This document shows, piece by piece, positions 1-8,571 of a DNA stretch of 64,000 nt. The first letter of the stretch is position 1. Every line of letters starts with the position of its first letter. The position numbers were made by a program, and so were the translations under genes. Where the stretch lies: the NCBI RefSeq assembly GCF_004358325.1, contig NZ_CP037940.1, positions 1,488,001 to 1,552,000 on the forward strand. Direction: 5' to 3'. The notes under the pieces were generated by a model. The model was not told the DNA's origin. It searched no databases and saw only the letters and a program-made list of their open reading frames with translations. Source of the stretch: Periweissella cryptocerci. Its GTDB lineage: Bacteria > Bacillota > Bacilli > Lactobacillales > Lactobacillaceae.

Positions 1-59
1 CCAACTGCCCCATCTTCAAGTTCTTTAATCGTTGTAAGTAGCCATACTTGTTCATCCAT
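1..59 (-). CDS. N-terminal fragment of an unidentified protein (runs off the window)
   Basis: An ATG on the minus strand at 59 opens a frame beginning MDEQVWLLTTIKELEDGAV that continues past the left edge. A good Shine-Dalgarno (GAGGAGGG) lies inside the last codons of the oxidoreductase gene upstream, whose stop is one base away, so the two are almost certainly cotranscribed and translationally coupled. Only 19 codons are visible. Being second in an operon with a flavoprotein and near a palindromic operator, it could be the local regulator, but nothing seen proves that. Confidence 0.55.
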   Translation of the reverse strand, partial: MDEQVWLLTTIKELEDGAV

Positions 60-60
60 T

Positions 61-756
61 TTAGTAGCCCTCCTCTTCATTTTTAATCATATCAACCGTC
101 CAATGCAGTTCAGTCAGATCATCGCGATTCGCAAGCATTTGCTCGTAGACGGCTTCTAACTTAGCTTGGGCTAATTCACTGTCAGTCTGAGCAATTAGCG
201 TTGCCAGTTGCGCTAAGTACCATTCTTGAGTTGCTGCGAAGCCCGTCCCCGCTTGCGTCAGGTAACGTTGATACTCCATAATCAGTGCCAAACGTTCTTC
301 GTCATTTTTGTAGGCAAACTGGCTTATCATCAACGGTGTGCGATATTGCCATCCTAATTTATGTGCCATTGCTTGCAGCGGCCGTAAAATTTCAGAAATG
401 GTATATTGTTCCTGCCCACCTGCTTGATATTCGCGCAACGCATCACTAAATGACACGACAATCCCAAACTCTTTGCCGTTCAAAACTGCGCCCGCGCCAA
501 AGGCAAAGCCCTGCGTTAAAACTTGATCCTGCCAGTTCCGCAGACTTGTTGGTGTGCTATACCAATATAAAGGAAATTGAAAAATAATCCGATCGTGTTC
601 ACGTAGCAACTGCTGTTCGACCGTCACATCTAGTTCACTTAACTTATCTAAATGGTGCCGCGTGACATCCTCCCCACTTGGCAATCCATGATACAAAAAT
701 TGTTGCGTCGCTGAATGTTCAAAATCTGGGTGAGCGACAATCACTAATGTTTTCAT
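61..756 (-). CDS. NAD(P)H dehydrogenase (quinone)-like flavodoxin-fold oxidoreductase
   Basis: 231 residues. The start (MKTLVIVAHPDFEHSA) is the first beta strand and FMN phosphate loop typical of the KefF/MdaB/NQO family, and the FQFPLYWYSTPTSLRNWQD stretch (about residues 59-77) is the family's conserved FMN/quinone-site segment. Such enzymes reduce quinones or related electrophiles with NAD(P)H in the cytoplasm. The tail after about residue 180 is more acidic and less family-like. It is the first gene of an operon running off the left edge and is divergent from the membrane protein at 824. An 8+8 bp inverted repeat lies in the shared promoter region, so repression by a redox- or drug-sensing regulator is plausible. 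Confidence 0.85.
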   Translation of the reverse strand: MKTLVIVAHPDFEHSATQQFLYHGLPSGEDVTRHHLDKLSELDVTVEQQLLREHDRIIFQFPLYWYSTPTSLRNWQDQVLTQGFAFGAGAVLNGKEFGIVVSFSDALREYQAGGQEQYTISEILRPLQAMAHKLGWQYRTPLMISQFAYKNDEERLALIMEYQRYLTQAGTGFAATQEWYLAQLATLIAQTDSELAQAKLEAVYEQMLANRDDLTELHWTVDMIKNEEEGY

Positions 757-778
757 ATACTTCTCCTTTGTTTTAGAA

Positions 779-803
779 TAGAGTTAGCTAAATAATAACT
801 CTA
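779..803. promoter_or_regulatory. Inverted repeat in a divergent promoter region, candidate operator
   Basis: A perfect palindrome TAGAGTTA-N9-TAACTCTA lies between the divergent oxidoreductase (start 756) and VTT membrane protein (start 824). There is no T-tract and it sits upstream of both starts, so an operator is more likely than a terminator. The cognate regulator is not identified. Confidence 0.5.
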
Positions 804-823
804 AAAATCAATTGGTGACCAAC

Positions 824-1417
824 ATGGAAAATAAAATTAAAACTCATAAAATCATCGCTTGGGCTAGTTATCTCGTACTAGCTATAATTATCGCACTAGG
901 CGTTTATCTCTGGTATATCGGCGCCTTTACGCACATTGAAGTGCTACGGCGGATTGTTGGTGTCGATACGCACCCAATCCTAGCACCGATAATTTTCTTT
1001 ATCCTGCAAATAATTCAAATCATCATCCCCATCATCCCTGGCTCATTAATTTTATCAGCTGGTGTCGTCCTCTTTGGCCCTTGGATGGGTTTCGTTTATA
1101 ACTATACTTCAATTGTCCTTGGTTCTATTTTAGCATTTATGCTCGGGCGTTATTTCGGCCACAAACTATTAAAGCACCTCGTTTCACCCGAAAAACAAAT
1201 GAAATATCTCAAATGGCTCGATGACGAAAAACGCTTTGCCAAAATTTTCTTCCTAGCAATTCTGTTACCCGGTGCCCCCGATGACATTTTATCAATGATG
1301 GCTGGATTATCAAAAATGACCCCACGGACATTTATCATCATTATGATTGTTGGCAAACCACTCTCAATCGCCGCCTACTCTGGCTTATTCAGATTCATTG
1401 AAAATTTCTGGCACTAA
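824..1417 (+). CDS. VTT-domain (TVP38/TMEM64, DedA-related) membrane protein
   Basis: 197 residues when started at the ATG at 824. An upstream TTG at 812 is in frame, but GGTGA sitting 6 nt before the ATG is the better ribosome site. It has an N-terminal membrane helix (about 12-33), then the family's hydrophobic core with a proline/glycine re-entrant segment (IIPIIPGSLILSAGVVLFGP), a conserved GRYFGHK motif, and LLPGAPDDILSMMAGLS, the classic second re-entrant half of VTT proteins. Members are thought to move lipids or undecaprenyl carriers across membranes, but the substrate here is unknown. It is transcribed alone and ends in a bidirectional terminator shared with htrA. Confidence 0.85.
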   Translation: MENKIKTHKIIAWASYLVLAIIIALGVYLWYIGAFTHIEVLRRIVGVDTHPILAPIIFFILQIIQIIIPIIPGSLILSAGVVLFGPWMGFVYNYTSIVLGSILAFMLGRYFGHKLLKHLVSPEKQMKYLKWLDDEKRFAKIFFLAILLPGAPDDILSMMAGLSKMTPRTFIIIMIVGKPLSIAAYSGLFRFIENFWH

Positions 1418-1429
1418 CCAATGATACAC

Positions 1430-1473
1430 AAAAATCCGCAAATTGACCAAGCTGGTCAGTCTGCGGATTTTTA
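1430..1473. terminator. Bidirectional Rho-independent terminator between the VTT gene and htrA
   Basis: AAAATCCGCA and TGCGGATTTTT form the outer stem, with an inner TTGACCA/TGGTCAG stem. There are T-runs on both strands, and the convergent genes end at 1417 and 1475. Confidence 0.85.
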
Positions 1474-1474
1474 T

Positions 1475-2782
1475 TTACTTTTTCGTAGTTTCTTTATCTA
1501 AGGTTTTCGTATCAGCAGTTAATTTAATTTCACCAGTCTTCAACTTATCACCACGGTAGTATTTAACCGAAATGGTGTCACCGACCTTGTGGCTGTATAG
1601 AATATCCCGTAACGTTGCTTGATCGGGAGTTTTCTTTCCATCAAGTTCCGTAATTACGTCATACTTCTTGATACCCGCATTCTTAGCGGGACTCGTCTTC
1701 AACGTTTGCATGATAACGACCCCGTCTTTAACGGACGTTGGTAATTTCAGGACGCTCTTTTGGGAAGCGGCATCAATGTTACTCAAGTCAACTAACGTCA
1801 CACCTAAAGCTGGGCGTTGCACGCTACCATCCTTAACCAACAAATTGATAATCCGCACCACTTCATTTGATGGAATTGAAAAGCCCATTCCTTCAACGCT
1901 TGTTCCATTCGCATCGCTCGCCAACTTCATTGAATTAATTCCAATGACTTGACCAGCCAAATTAATCAACGGACCACCTGAGTTACCGGGGTTAATTGCG
2001 GCATCGGTTTGGATAACAGTCGCGTTACCTGTTTGTTGGCCTTGCTCATTAACTGCAGGCACTGAACGCTTCTTGGCAGAAATAATCCCCTCAGTCACAC
2101 TGGTTGCATATTGTGAACCCAATGGTGAACCAATTGCTAAGACGCTTTGACCGACATCAATTTGATCAGAGTTACCAAAACTAGCAACTTGGGTAACCTT
2201 GGCTGCATTGATTTTAATTACGGCCAAATCCGTCGTAGGGTCCGTCCCAACAATCTTCCCAGAGACCTTTGTGCCGTCACTCATGATAACTTCTAAGGCA
2301 TTAGAGTCGGCGACCACGTGATTATTAGTCACAACATACGCTGTCCCATCATGCTTTTCATAGATTACACCAGATCCTTCTGATGCCGCTTCAAGTGTAT
2401 CTTTGGCGCTGTTTGCAGAACTAGAATCGCTGCCACCTTGACCACCTAAAATACCACCTAAGCCACCAGTTGAATCTTGCGCTGATTGTTTTTGCAAATT
2501 AACCACCGAAACCACGGCACCTTCAACGGAATTAAATGCTTTGGTTGCTTGGTTAGATTCATTACTTGAATTTTGAACTTTGACAGAACCTTTAGCTGCA
2601 CTAGTCGTACCAGTTGATGATTTCGGTGCAATAATCGGTTGATCACCGTTACCACTCCAATCTTGGTATAAGTTGTTACCCCCGATAACAACGCCCCCAC
2701 CAATCATACCGGCAATTAAACTTGTCAAAACAACTTTCCCTGAACGGTTCTTTGAGCGTCGTGAGTTATTGTAATTATTCAT
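1475..2782 (-). CDS. htrA: Serine protease HtrA (membrane-anchored DegP/HtrA)
   Basis: 435 residues. I start it at the ATG at 2782: GGAGGAG lies 8 nt upstream and the apparent longer start at 2800 is that Shine-Dalgarno itself. After a short basic cytoplasmic tail comes one membrane anchor (about 15-35), a Ser/Gly/Asn-rich linker, then the trypsin-like domain with catalytic His155 (TNNHVV), Asp185 (TTDLAVI) and Ser268 (NPGNSGGP), and a single C-terminal PDZ domain (about 325-425). HtrA degrades misfolded extracytoplasmic proteins. In related bacteria it closes the walRK operon; here about 750 bp containing a repeat and a terminator separate it from walJ, so it probably has its own promoter. 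Confidence 0.97.
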   Translation of the reverse strand: MNNYNNSRRSKNRSGKVVLTSLIAGMIGGGVVIGGNNLYQDWSGNGDQPIIAPKSSTGTTSAAKGSVKVQNSSNESNQATKAFNSVEGAVVSVVNLQKQSAQDSTGGLGGILGGQGGSDSSSANSAKDTLEAASEGSGVIYEKHDGTAYVVTNNHVVADSNALEVIMSDGTKVSGKIVGTDPTTDLAVIKINAAKVTQVASFGNSDQIDVGQSVLAIGSPLGSQYATSVTEGIISAKKRSVPAVNEQGQQTGNATVIQTDAAINPGNSGGPLINLAGQVIGINSMKLASDANGTSVEGMGFSIPSNEVVRIINLLVKDGSVQRPALGVTLVDLSNIDAASQKSVLKLPTSVKDGVVIMQTLKTSPAKNAGIKKYDVITELDGKKTPDQATLRDILYSHKVGDTISVKYYRGDKLKTGEIKLTADTKTLDKETTKK

Positions 2783-2922
2783 ATGCTTAGTCTCCTCCAT
2801 TTTATATCATTAGTTTTATATTAATACTTATCTCGTTGTAATCAATATACTCTTATTACATTAAACAAACTTTAAAAGTATTCTATTTGTTTCTTTGGTG
2901 TTTGGTGAAATTTGTTGAAGGC

Positions 2923-3449
2923 TGCCACTACGTGCCACGGAATCTGCTTGGCGCACCATGATGGAAGCCAAGCTTTCCAAGCCCGTAGTCTTGGAAAGTC
3001 GACGTGAACTGGGAGAGTAACCGCTAAAGCGCTAACTCTCCTCATTTCCCTCGAGCGAAGTGATAAATCACTTCCCATTCACGGTGTATAGGCTCCGCCC
3101 GCCAAACAAATTCCTTAGGCACTTCGTTAGTTTTATCATAGATTACAATTAACAAAAATGTCATCCGTCAGGTTCATGATTCATTGCCAAATGAGTTATT
3201 TTTATGCCGTACCAATAGACAGTTATGCTGATACTAACGGAGTGCCGGTAAATTACTTGGTGGGCGCAGCCTTTACACCGCGACTGGGGGAATATGTGTG
3301 CAGCACATGTTTCCGCTGAGGATGAGATGAGGAGTCTTAGGAATTTATTCCTTAGACTCCCAGCTTGTCCGAACCTCTCAAGACCGCACTTTGGCTTGGG
3401 AGGTTGCTTCCAGCGTGGTGCGCCAAGTAATTTACTGGCACGCAGTGGC
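2923..3449. repeat. Pair of inverted multi-hairpin repeat modules between walJ and htrA
   Basis: The right module (3234-3449) begins CTAACGGAGTGCCGGTAAA and ends ATTTACTGGCACGCAGTGGC, so its ends pair. Inside are three further hairpins, near 3290-3316, 3328-3362 and 3373-3408. The left module (2923-3130) begins GCCACTACGTGCC and ends GGCACTTCGTTAG; it is a diverged reverse-complement copy of the right one. The same module recurs near 21.3, 24.0, 40.3, 43.7 and 63.7 kb. Unlike those copies, this one lacks clear ISL3-type termini. Weak outer repeats (GTGTTTGGTGA and TCACCAAATAC) are visible at about 2898 and 3470. No coding potential is convincing. Confidence 0.8.
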
Positions 3450-3495
3450 ATAGTGGCAGCGCCACCCAATCACCAAATACTATCTATAGTGTACC

Positions 3496-3530
3496 AAAAA
3501 AGCGTCACTCCCTTTAGGAATGGCGCTCTA
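3496..3530 (-). terminator. Terminator after walJ
   Basis: On the minus strand AGAGCGCCATTCC pairs with GGGAGTGACGCT and is followed by TTTTTT, just past the walJ stop at 3536. Confidence 0.75.
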
Positions 3531-3535
3531 ATTTT

Positions 3536-4360
3536 TTAGATAACCGTTAACTTTGTCGCTATTTCTGGATCAGTATCATACAACATAAAATCATGATCAA
3601 CCGCAATATCACGGTTTTGCATAATCTGTTCAACCGTCACGTGCGCTAATACTTTTTGGTTGTTTTCCTTACTGAGATGTCCAAGATAAATTTGTTTGGT
3701 CTTGTTACCTAGCAAGTCGATCGCCGCCAACGCACCATCTTCATTGGATAAGTGACCTTTATCACTCAAGATACGTTGCTTTAATGACCACGCATAGCCA
3801 CCCATCCGCAACATCTCAACATCGTGATTGGCTTCAATCAGGTAAGCATCAGCGTTTTGCAAGGTTCCATGCAAGCGGTCTGACAAGTAACCCGTGTCAG
3901 TCACAATCGCAAATGCCTTGGAATTGTGGTGAAACTGATAAAATTGTGGATTGGCCGCATCGTGGGAGACGGGGAAACTTTCAACATCCAAGTCATCCAA
4001 CGTCAAAACTTTGCCTGGTTCAAAATCCATTTTTTGTTCAGCGGGAATCACCCCAATCTTGGTGCCAATTGCATCCCAAGTATCCGTGTTCGCATACACT
4101 GGCATGCCGTATTTTCGCGCGAGGACGCCGACGCCTTTAATGTGATCACTGTGCTCGTGGGTGACAAATAAGGCATCAACGTCTTTTAGCGTACGGCCAA
4201 TATCATGCATTAAGCTCTCAACTTTTTTACCCGATAAACCCGCATCAACTAGGACGCGGTGCTTTGGGGTTTCAATGTAAGTCACGTTTCCTGAACTACC
4301 ACTAGCCAAGACACTGACTTTCATTTCATCATTATTAAATAAATCTGCCAAACTTGCCAC
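3536..4360 (-). CDS. walJ: WalJ/YycJ metallo-beta-lactamase-fold nuclease-like protein
   Basis: Up to 274 residues. The metal-binding motif THEHSDHIKG (about residues 66-75) and the conserved KVSVLASGSSGN start of the fold identify the WalJ/YycJ family, 5'-3' exonuclease-like phosphodiesterases linked to DNA replication and repair coordination. The start is uncertain: GTG at 4360 is preceded by AGAAAGG at almost zero spacing, a TTG at 4351 has the best spacing, and ATG at 4324 begins the conserved region. It follows yycI by 5 bp within the walRK operon and ends at its own terminator. Confidence 0.95.
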   Translation of the reverse strand: MASLADLFNNDEMKVSVLASGSSGNVTYIETPKHRVLVDAGLSGKKVESLMHDIGRTLKDVDALFVTHEHSDHIKGVGVLARKYGMPVYANTDTWDAIGTKIGVIPAEQKMDFEPGKVLTLDDLDVESFPVSHDAANPQFYQFHHNSKAFAIVTDTGYLSDRLHGTLQNADAYLIEANHDVEMLRMGGYAWSLKQRILSDKGHLSNEDGALAAIDLLGNKTKQIYLGHLSKENNQKVLAHVTVEQIMQNRDIAVDHDFMLYDTDPEIATKLTVI

Positions 4361-4365
4361 CCTTT

Positions 4366-5208
4366 CTACTTGTTGCTGTTATCACTTGTACCGACCGCAG
4401 GTAACTTTTCAGTTTGCCCTTTGATTACTACACCCGTAAATGCATTAACCTTCTTCACTTGCATTGTACTACTATTTTGGTTCTTTAGTCCAAAGAACCA
4501 CGTTGGTACATAAACTGTCGTATTATCAATTTCGAGCAACTGCGCATATGCAAGCCGACTCCAGGCAACTTTTGTGTCATTTGGAATTTCATTATATTGA
4601 TAAAGCCAAATCAACGCTTTTTCTTCACTGATAGTTGGCGTTTTTTCACGTAGCATTTGCGCCCCATCAATATGTGTCTGCGTATAACTTAAAATCGAAT
4701 TATTTGTCGACAACTGGAAACGAATTTGCCCCGTGTAAGAGAAGACCGTCCCCGCAGATAATGCCTGTACATACACGATTTCATGCTGGTTCATACTTGA
4801 TAACCGCGCGCTGTAAACGTAGTCTTTCCCATCAATCACATTAGCCGCGTCTTGAATAAACGCATCTAACACTGGCGCTGGATCTTTGGGGTCAACTTTA
4901 GGCGCATGGCTGGCTGGTACAACAACTTGTAAGCCATTATCCACTTTATGCGCGTTCACGTTTTTCAAATCATGCAACTTATCAGTAAAGTCACTAACGC
5001 GTTTACCCGCTAAATAGAAACCTTCCCCCGCTTCATCTGAGGGCTTAGAAAAAGAAATATCATCGCTGTGCATTTCCTTTAGGACGGCAGCTGTTCCACT
5101 TGTGGGTGTCGATTCAGGTTGCACCCCTTGATACCATTGCGTTCCAAGGAAGATGTCAATCGCAATAAAGATAATCAAAAAAATCCATTGAATTCGTCGA
5201 AAATCCAT
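4366..5208 (-). CDS. yycI: YycI, WalK-associated regulatory membrane protein
   Basis: 280 residues. It has a short cytoplasmic start (MDFRRIQW), one membrane helix (about 8-25) and an extracytoplasmic YycH/YycI-like domain. By analogy with Bacillus subtilis it forms a ternary complex with YycH and WalK through the membrane helices and restrains the kinase. It sits between yycH (16 bp away) and walJ (5 bp away). Sequence conservation in this family is low, so the call rests on topology, length and gene order together. Confidence 0.9.
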   Translation of the reverse strand: MDFRRIQWIFLIIFIAIDIFLGTQWYQGVQPESTPTSGTAAVLKEMHSDDISFSKPSDEAGEGFYLAGKRVSDFTDKLHDLKNVNAHKVDNGLQVVVPASHAPKVDPKDPAPVLDAFIQDAANVIDGKDYVYSARLSSMNQHEIVYVQALSAGTVFSYTGQIRFQLSTNNSILSYTQTHIDGAQMLREKTPTISEEKALIWLYQYNEIPNDTKVAWSRLAYAQLLEIDNTTVYVPTWFFGLKNQNSSTMQVKKVNAFTGVVIKGQTEKLPAVGTSDNSNK

Positions 5209-5224
5209 CTACATACCGTCCTTT

Positions 5225-6559
5225 CTAATTATTTTTGGCTATTTCACTTAGTAATTTCCATTTACCATTCATTTCAACATACCAAACCGGCTTCAAATCA
5301 ATCACCATATCCGAATTTGGATTAGCAACCCATTCGTAACCAACTTGCATATCTTCAATATCCGATGGCTTAATTCCCGTACTTTTCAGTTGTTGGAAAA
5401 CTTCATCTGACGATATTAGGCGAATTGGTTTTTTGTTATTTGGTAGCGGCACTTGTAATGAATACAATGAGAACGCGGTTTGCTCGTTGCCTTGAATATC
5501 ACGATCCAATTGGACGGTGCCGTAACGAGTTTGGTTGAAAATTGGGAAACCTTCAACATACGTCCGATAAGTCAAATTAACCCCATCTTCATTAGATTCA
5601 AAGTAGCGAATATTATCAAGTGGCACGCCAATCGTGACCAAATCATCAAACCCTTGGCGTAACCGCTTATCAAATGAATGTGTTTCGCGGCGGCCAACAA
5701 AATTCTGATACAATACCGCACCATTTTTGTTGTCGACGGTCATACGCCGGAAATTACCATCTTCGTACACCGTTTGCTTTTCCGTCCGTTTAGTTTTAAC
5801 CGACGATACCCCACCATTATTCAATAATGAAGTCACGAAGAAACTTTGATCTTGTTTATTTAACAAGTATGAATACTGATCTAATGTAACACCTTCTGGA
5901 TACGTTAGCAGGGTTCGGTCTTTGTATAGGCGCTCAGCAACCGGAATTCGCACTGCCGCAGTGTTAACGGTTTTCATTACATTTTTAATATTGGCATCAA
6001 CGACGCTCGTTTTAAAAATCGAAAAATCGTTATCATTCATCAAGTACATTTGCTTCGGATTTTTCAATGGAATCAAAACGCGATTAAATTCAACGTCCTG
6101 CTTCATTTTCAAATTTTGATAAAAAGTTTCATTGAAAACCTGACCCGATACTGAATCCGGGAAATTCAAGATAATCGCATTTTTTTGTCCCAATAGCTTA
6201 GCATAGCTTTTAGCAGTAACACCCGCCAATGGCTTTAAGTCCACTAACCGCCATTGTCGGACTGTTTTTTCAAGCTCATTGACCATATTAACTTTAGGAT
6301 CGTAGAGCAATTCTTGATTTTGCATATCATCTGAATAAATTACCTGGGTTGGTGCATAAATATCCGTTAACGAACGCGCCGTCATTTCGGTATTTGGCGC
6401 ACTACTCGTCGTATTTTTCCGATTGAAGTGCGCCGGGTTGGTCCAAATTAACCACGTAAAAATTAAACTGACAATAATTACCACCGTGGTCGCAATTGGT
6501 AATAAGTAACGTTGCAGCACACCAAAGTTTGCTGAGAGTGATTGTCGTTTATTCCGCAT
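5225..6559 (-). CDS. yycH: YycH, WalK-associated regulatory membrane protein
   Basis: 444 residues from the ATG at 6559, which has AAGGAG 9 nt upstream; the frame stays open further upstream inside walK, but that is a shadow. The start overlaps the walK 3' end by 11 bp, implying coupled translation. A single membrane helix (about residues 18-42, LLPIATTVVIIVSLIFTWL) is followed by a large extracytoplasmic domain containing the family's YSYLLNKQDQSFFVTSLLNN-type segment. With YycI it is expected to modulate WalK across the membrane. Confidence 0.93.
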   Translation of the reverse strand: MRNKRQSLSANFGVLQRYLLPIATTVVIIVSLIFTWLIWTNPAHFNRKNTTSSAPNTEMTARSLTDIYAPTQVIYSDDMQNQELLYDPKVNMVNELEKTVRQWRLVDLKPLAGVTAKSYAKLLGQKNAIILNFPDSVSGQVFNETFYQNLKMKQDVEFNRVLIPLKNPKQMYLMNDNDFSIFKTSVVDANIKNVMKTVNTAAVRIPVAERLYKDRTLLTYPEGVTLDQYSYLLNKQDQSFFVTSLLNNGGVSSVKTKRTEKQTVYEDGNFRRMTVDNKNGAVLYQNFVGRRETHSFDKRLRQGFDDLVTIGVPLDNIRYFESNEDGVNLTYRTYVEGFPIFNQTRYGTVQLDRDIQGNEQTAFSLYSLQVPLPNNKKPIRLISSDEVFQQLKSTGIKPSDIEDMQVGYEWVANPNSDMVIDLKPVWYVEMNGKWKLLSEIAKNN

Positions 6560-8402
6560 CCCAATCATCTCCTTCTTCATAATTTTCAAATGGCAATGAA
6601 ATGTAGAAGGTGGAACCCTTACCTTCGACACTATCGACCCAAATCCGACCACCGAGCATCGTGACAACTTCTTTTGAAATTGCCAAACCAAGCCCAGTAC
6701 CACCTTGTGCCCGTGAACGAGCTTTATCAACCCGGTAGAAACGGTCAAAGATGCGCGCAATATCCTTACGCGGAATCCCCAAACCTTGGTCGGTAATACT
6801 CAAGATGGCATAATTATTCGTTTCTAACAACCGAACCGTAATTTCACTACCATCTGGTGAATACTTAATCGCATTATTCACCAAATTATCAATCACTTGA
6901 GTAAAGCGGTCTGTATCAAGTTCAACCCAGACGTCATTTTCGGTAAATTCACGTTTGATTGTGTAGTATTTGTCAGGTTTGTCATCTTTTTCGATAATCA
7001 TGTCGAAACGATTCAAAATATAGTTAACTAATTCATTCAAGTTAACATATTCTAAATCTAACTTTGTCGTTCCTGAATCCATCCGTGACAATGCTAGCAA
7101 GTCGTTAATCATCCGAATCATCCGGCCCGTTTCTTCTTGCGTGACCTTTAAGAAGTTGGGTGCAACTTCGGGATCTTGCCATGCGCCATCAATCAACGCA
7201 TCAATGTATGAGCGAACTGAAGTTAATGGTGTCCGTAATTCATGCGAAACGTTTGAAACAAAGGCTTTCCGGTCACGATCAATCTTTTCTTGTTCCGTAA
7301 CATCGTGCAAGACAATTACTAAACCAGAAATAAAACCAGAAGCCCGTTGAATTAAACTAAAGTACGCATGCAAAATCAATTCATGATCAGATTCAGTGAA
7401 GTCCAACACCAATTCTTCTTGGCTTTCAAGCAATTGACGTAACGTATAACGATCCCGAATGTCTAATACGTCCAAAATTGACTTACCAACGGCGCCCTCA
7501 GTATCTTCAATACTCAATAAGCTTAACGCACCGTCATTAATAATCGTGATATTCCCACGACGATCGGTCGCAATAACCCCATCACTCATATGTGCGAGCA
7601 CAGAATCTAGCCGGCGGCGTTCGGATTCAGACGCTGCGGTGGATTCTTCCACCCGATCTGATAGCACATTAACGGCTTGTGCCAATTGTCCTAATTCATC
7701 GTTTCCGTAGATTTGAACTTGGCCACTATAATCACCATCGGCAATCAACTTAGTTTGTTGATTAATTTCTTCAATAGGACGCGTAATCGCCCGGGAAATC
7801 ACAATCGCCATCGCAATCCCTAAGACAATCGCGACAATTGAGGCATACAGATAAATTCCGGTAATTTGATTAATACTGTTATAAACCGATTCCATATTCG
7901 CCCGTACGACAATCACCCCAACCACGGAACTCCGATTGCCTTGGTTACTGACAATTGGGGTCGTTGCGATTTCGTAACGCTGCCCATTTTCGGCCTCAAT
8001 GGCATCCTTATCATATTGATGATTTGAAAGGACATTTTTAACGTTGTTATCCGTCGTCTTTTGACCGATAATTTGTTGATTGTTCACATCACTCGTACCA
8101 CGAATCGTGCCTTTGGTATCGATTACTTGAATTTCCGTGATGCTTGGATTATTGACATCCGTTAAAATGGTGTGAATTTTTCCATTAGCAGTCACTTGAT
8201 TGTTGATAACTAATTGTTGCCCTAACGATTGATTGACATATGATGGCAATTCAATTTGCGCGCTAAATGCTTTGCGATTTTGTTGTTCCAATTGGTGCAC
8301 GAAAAAAGCGCCCACGAGTTCAAGCGTTACAAGTAACATCAAAGCGAACACGAGCGCGATTTTAAAGTGTATAGATTGGAAAAATTTTACAATTCGTTGC
8401 AC
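6549..8402 (-). CDS. walK: Sensor histidine kinase WalK
   Basis: 617 residues, GTG start at 8402 with GGAGGGG 7 nt upstream. Membrane helices at about 13-35 and 182-204 flank an extracellular Cache/PAS-like sensor domain, followed by a HAMP linker (about 205-258), an internal PAS domain (about 262-370), the DHp helix with phospho-acceptor His387 (SHELRTPLTSVRS), and an HATPase domain with N-box DNLVNNAIKYS and G-boxes near GLGIPRKD and GGTGLGLAI. WalK controls cell-wall hydrolase expression with WalR. Unusually, 146 bp of hairpin-rich sequence separates it from walR. Confidence 0.97.
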   Translation of the reverse strand: MQRIVKFFQSIHFKIALVFALMLLVTLELVGAFFVHQLEQQNRKAFSAQIELPSYVNQSLGQQLVINNQVTANGKIHTILTDVNNPSITEIQVIDTKGTIRGTSDVNNQQIIGQKTTDNNVKNVLSNHQYDKDAIEAENGQRYEIATTPIVSNQGNRSSVVGVIVVRANMESVYNSINQITGIYLYASIVAIVLGIAMAIVISRAITRPIEEINQQTKLIADGDYSGQVQIYGNDELGQLAQAVNVLSDRVEESTAASESERRRLDSVLAHMSDGVIATDRRGNITIINDGALSLLSIEDTEGAVGKSILDVLDIRDRYTLRQLLESQEELVLDFTESDHELILHAYFSLIQRASGFISGLVIVLHDVTEQEKIDRDRKAFVSNVSHELRTPLTSVRSYIDALIDGAWQDPEVAPNFLKVTQEETGRMIRMINDLLALSRMDSGTTKLDLEYVNLNELVNYILNRFDMIIEKDDKPDKYYTIKREFTENDVWVELDTDRFTQVIDNLVNNAIKYSPDGSEITVRLLETNNYAILSITDQGLGIPRKDIARIFDRFYRVDKARSRAQGGTGLGLAISKEVVTMLGGRIWVDSVEGKGSTFYISLPFENYEEGDDWDAE

Positions 8403-8423
8403 GAATTCCCCTCCACTCTATGT

Positions 8424-8571
8424 TGAGATATGACAGTATCTCATCACTCCATTCTATCGGAGTACTAATTATTATTACGGGCGATACATAAATCGGCATA
8501 CCAAAATCTAGACAACTTTACTACTGTTGTCAGCATGCAAATTCCGGAGCTAGGACGCGTCCAAGCTCTGG
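8424..8571 (-). other. Structured walR-walK intergenic spacer with three hairpins
   Basis: Three inverted repeats are visible: TGAGATA-N6-TATCTCA (8424-8443), GACAAC-N9-GTTGTC (8511-8531), and a strong one directly after the walR stop (8544-8571), CCGGAGCT with AGCTCTGG enclosing the palindrome GGACGCGTCC. None has a T-tract, so none looks like a complete terminator. They could set the walR:walK ratio through mRNA processing or partial termination, which is inference. Confidence 0.6.

Noticed and set aside
3161..3539. Open frames of 80-100 codons within the hairpin repeats (also at 21349, 23980, 40316, 43719, 63750)
   Set aside because: The frames recur only because the repeat recurs; they lack ribosome sites and their composition follows the palindromes.
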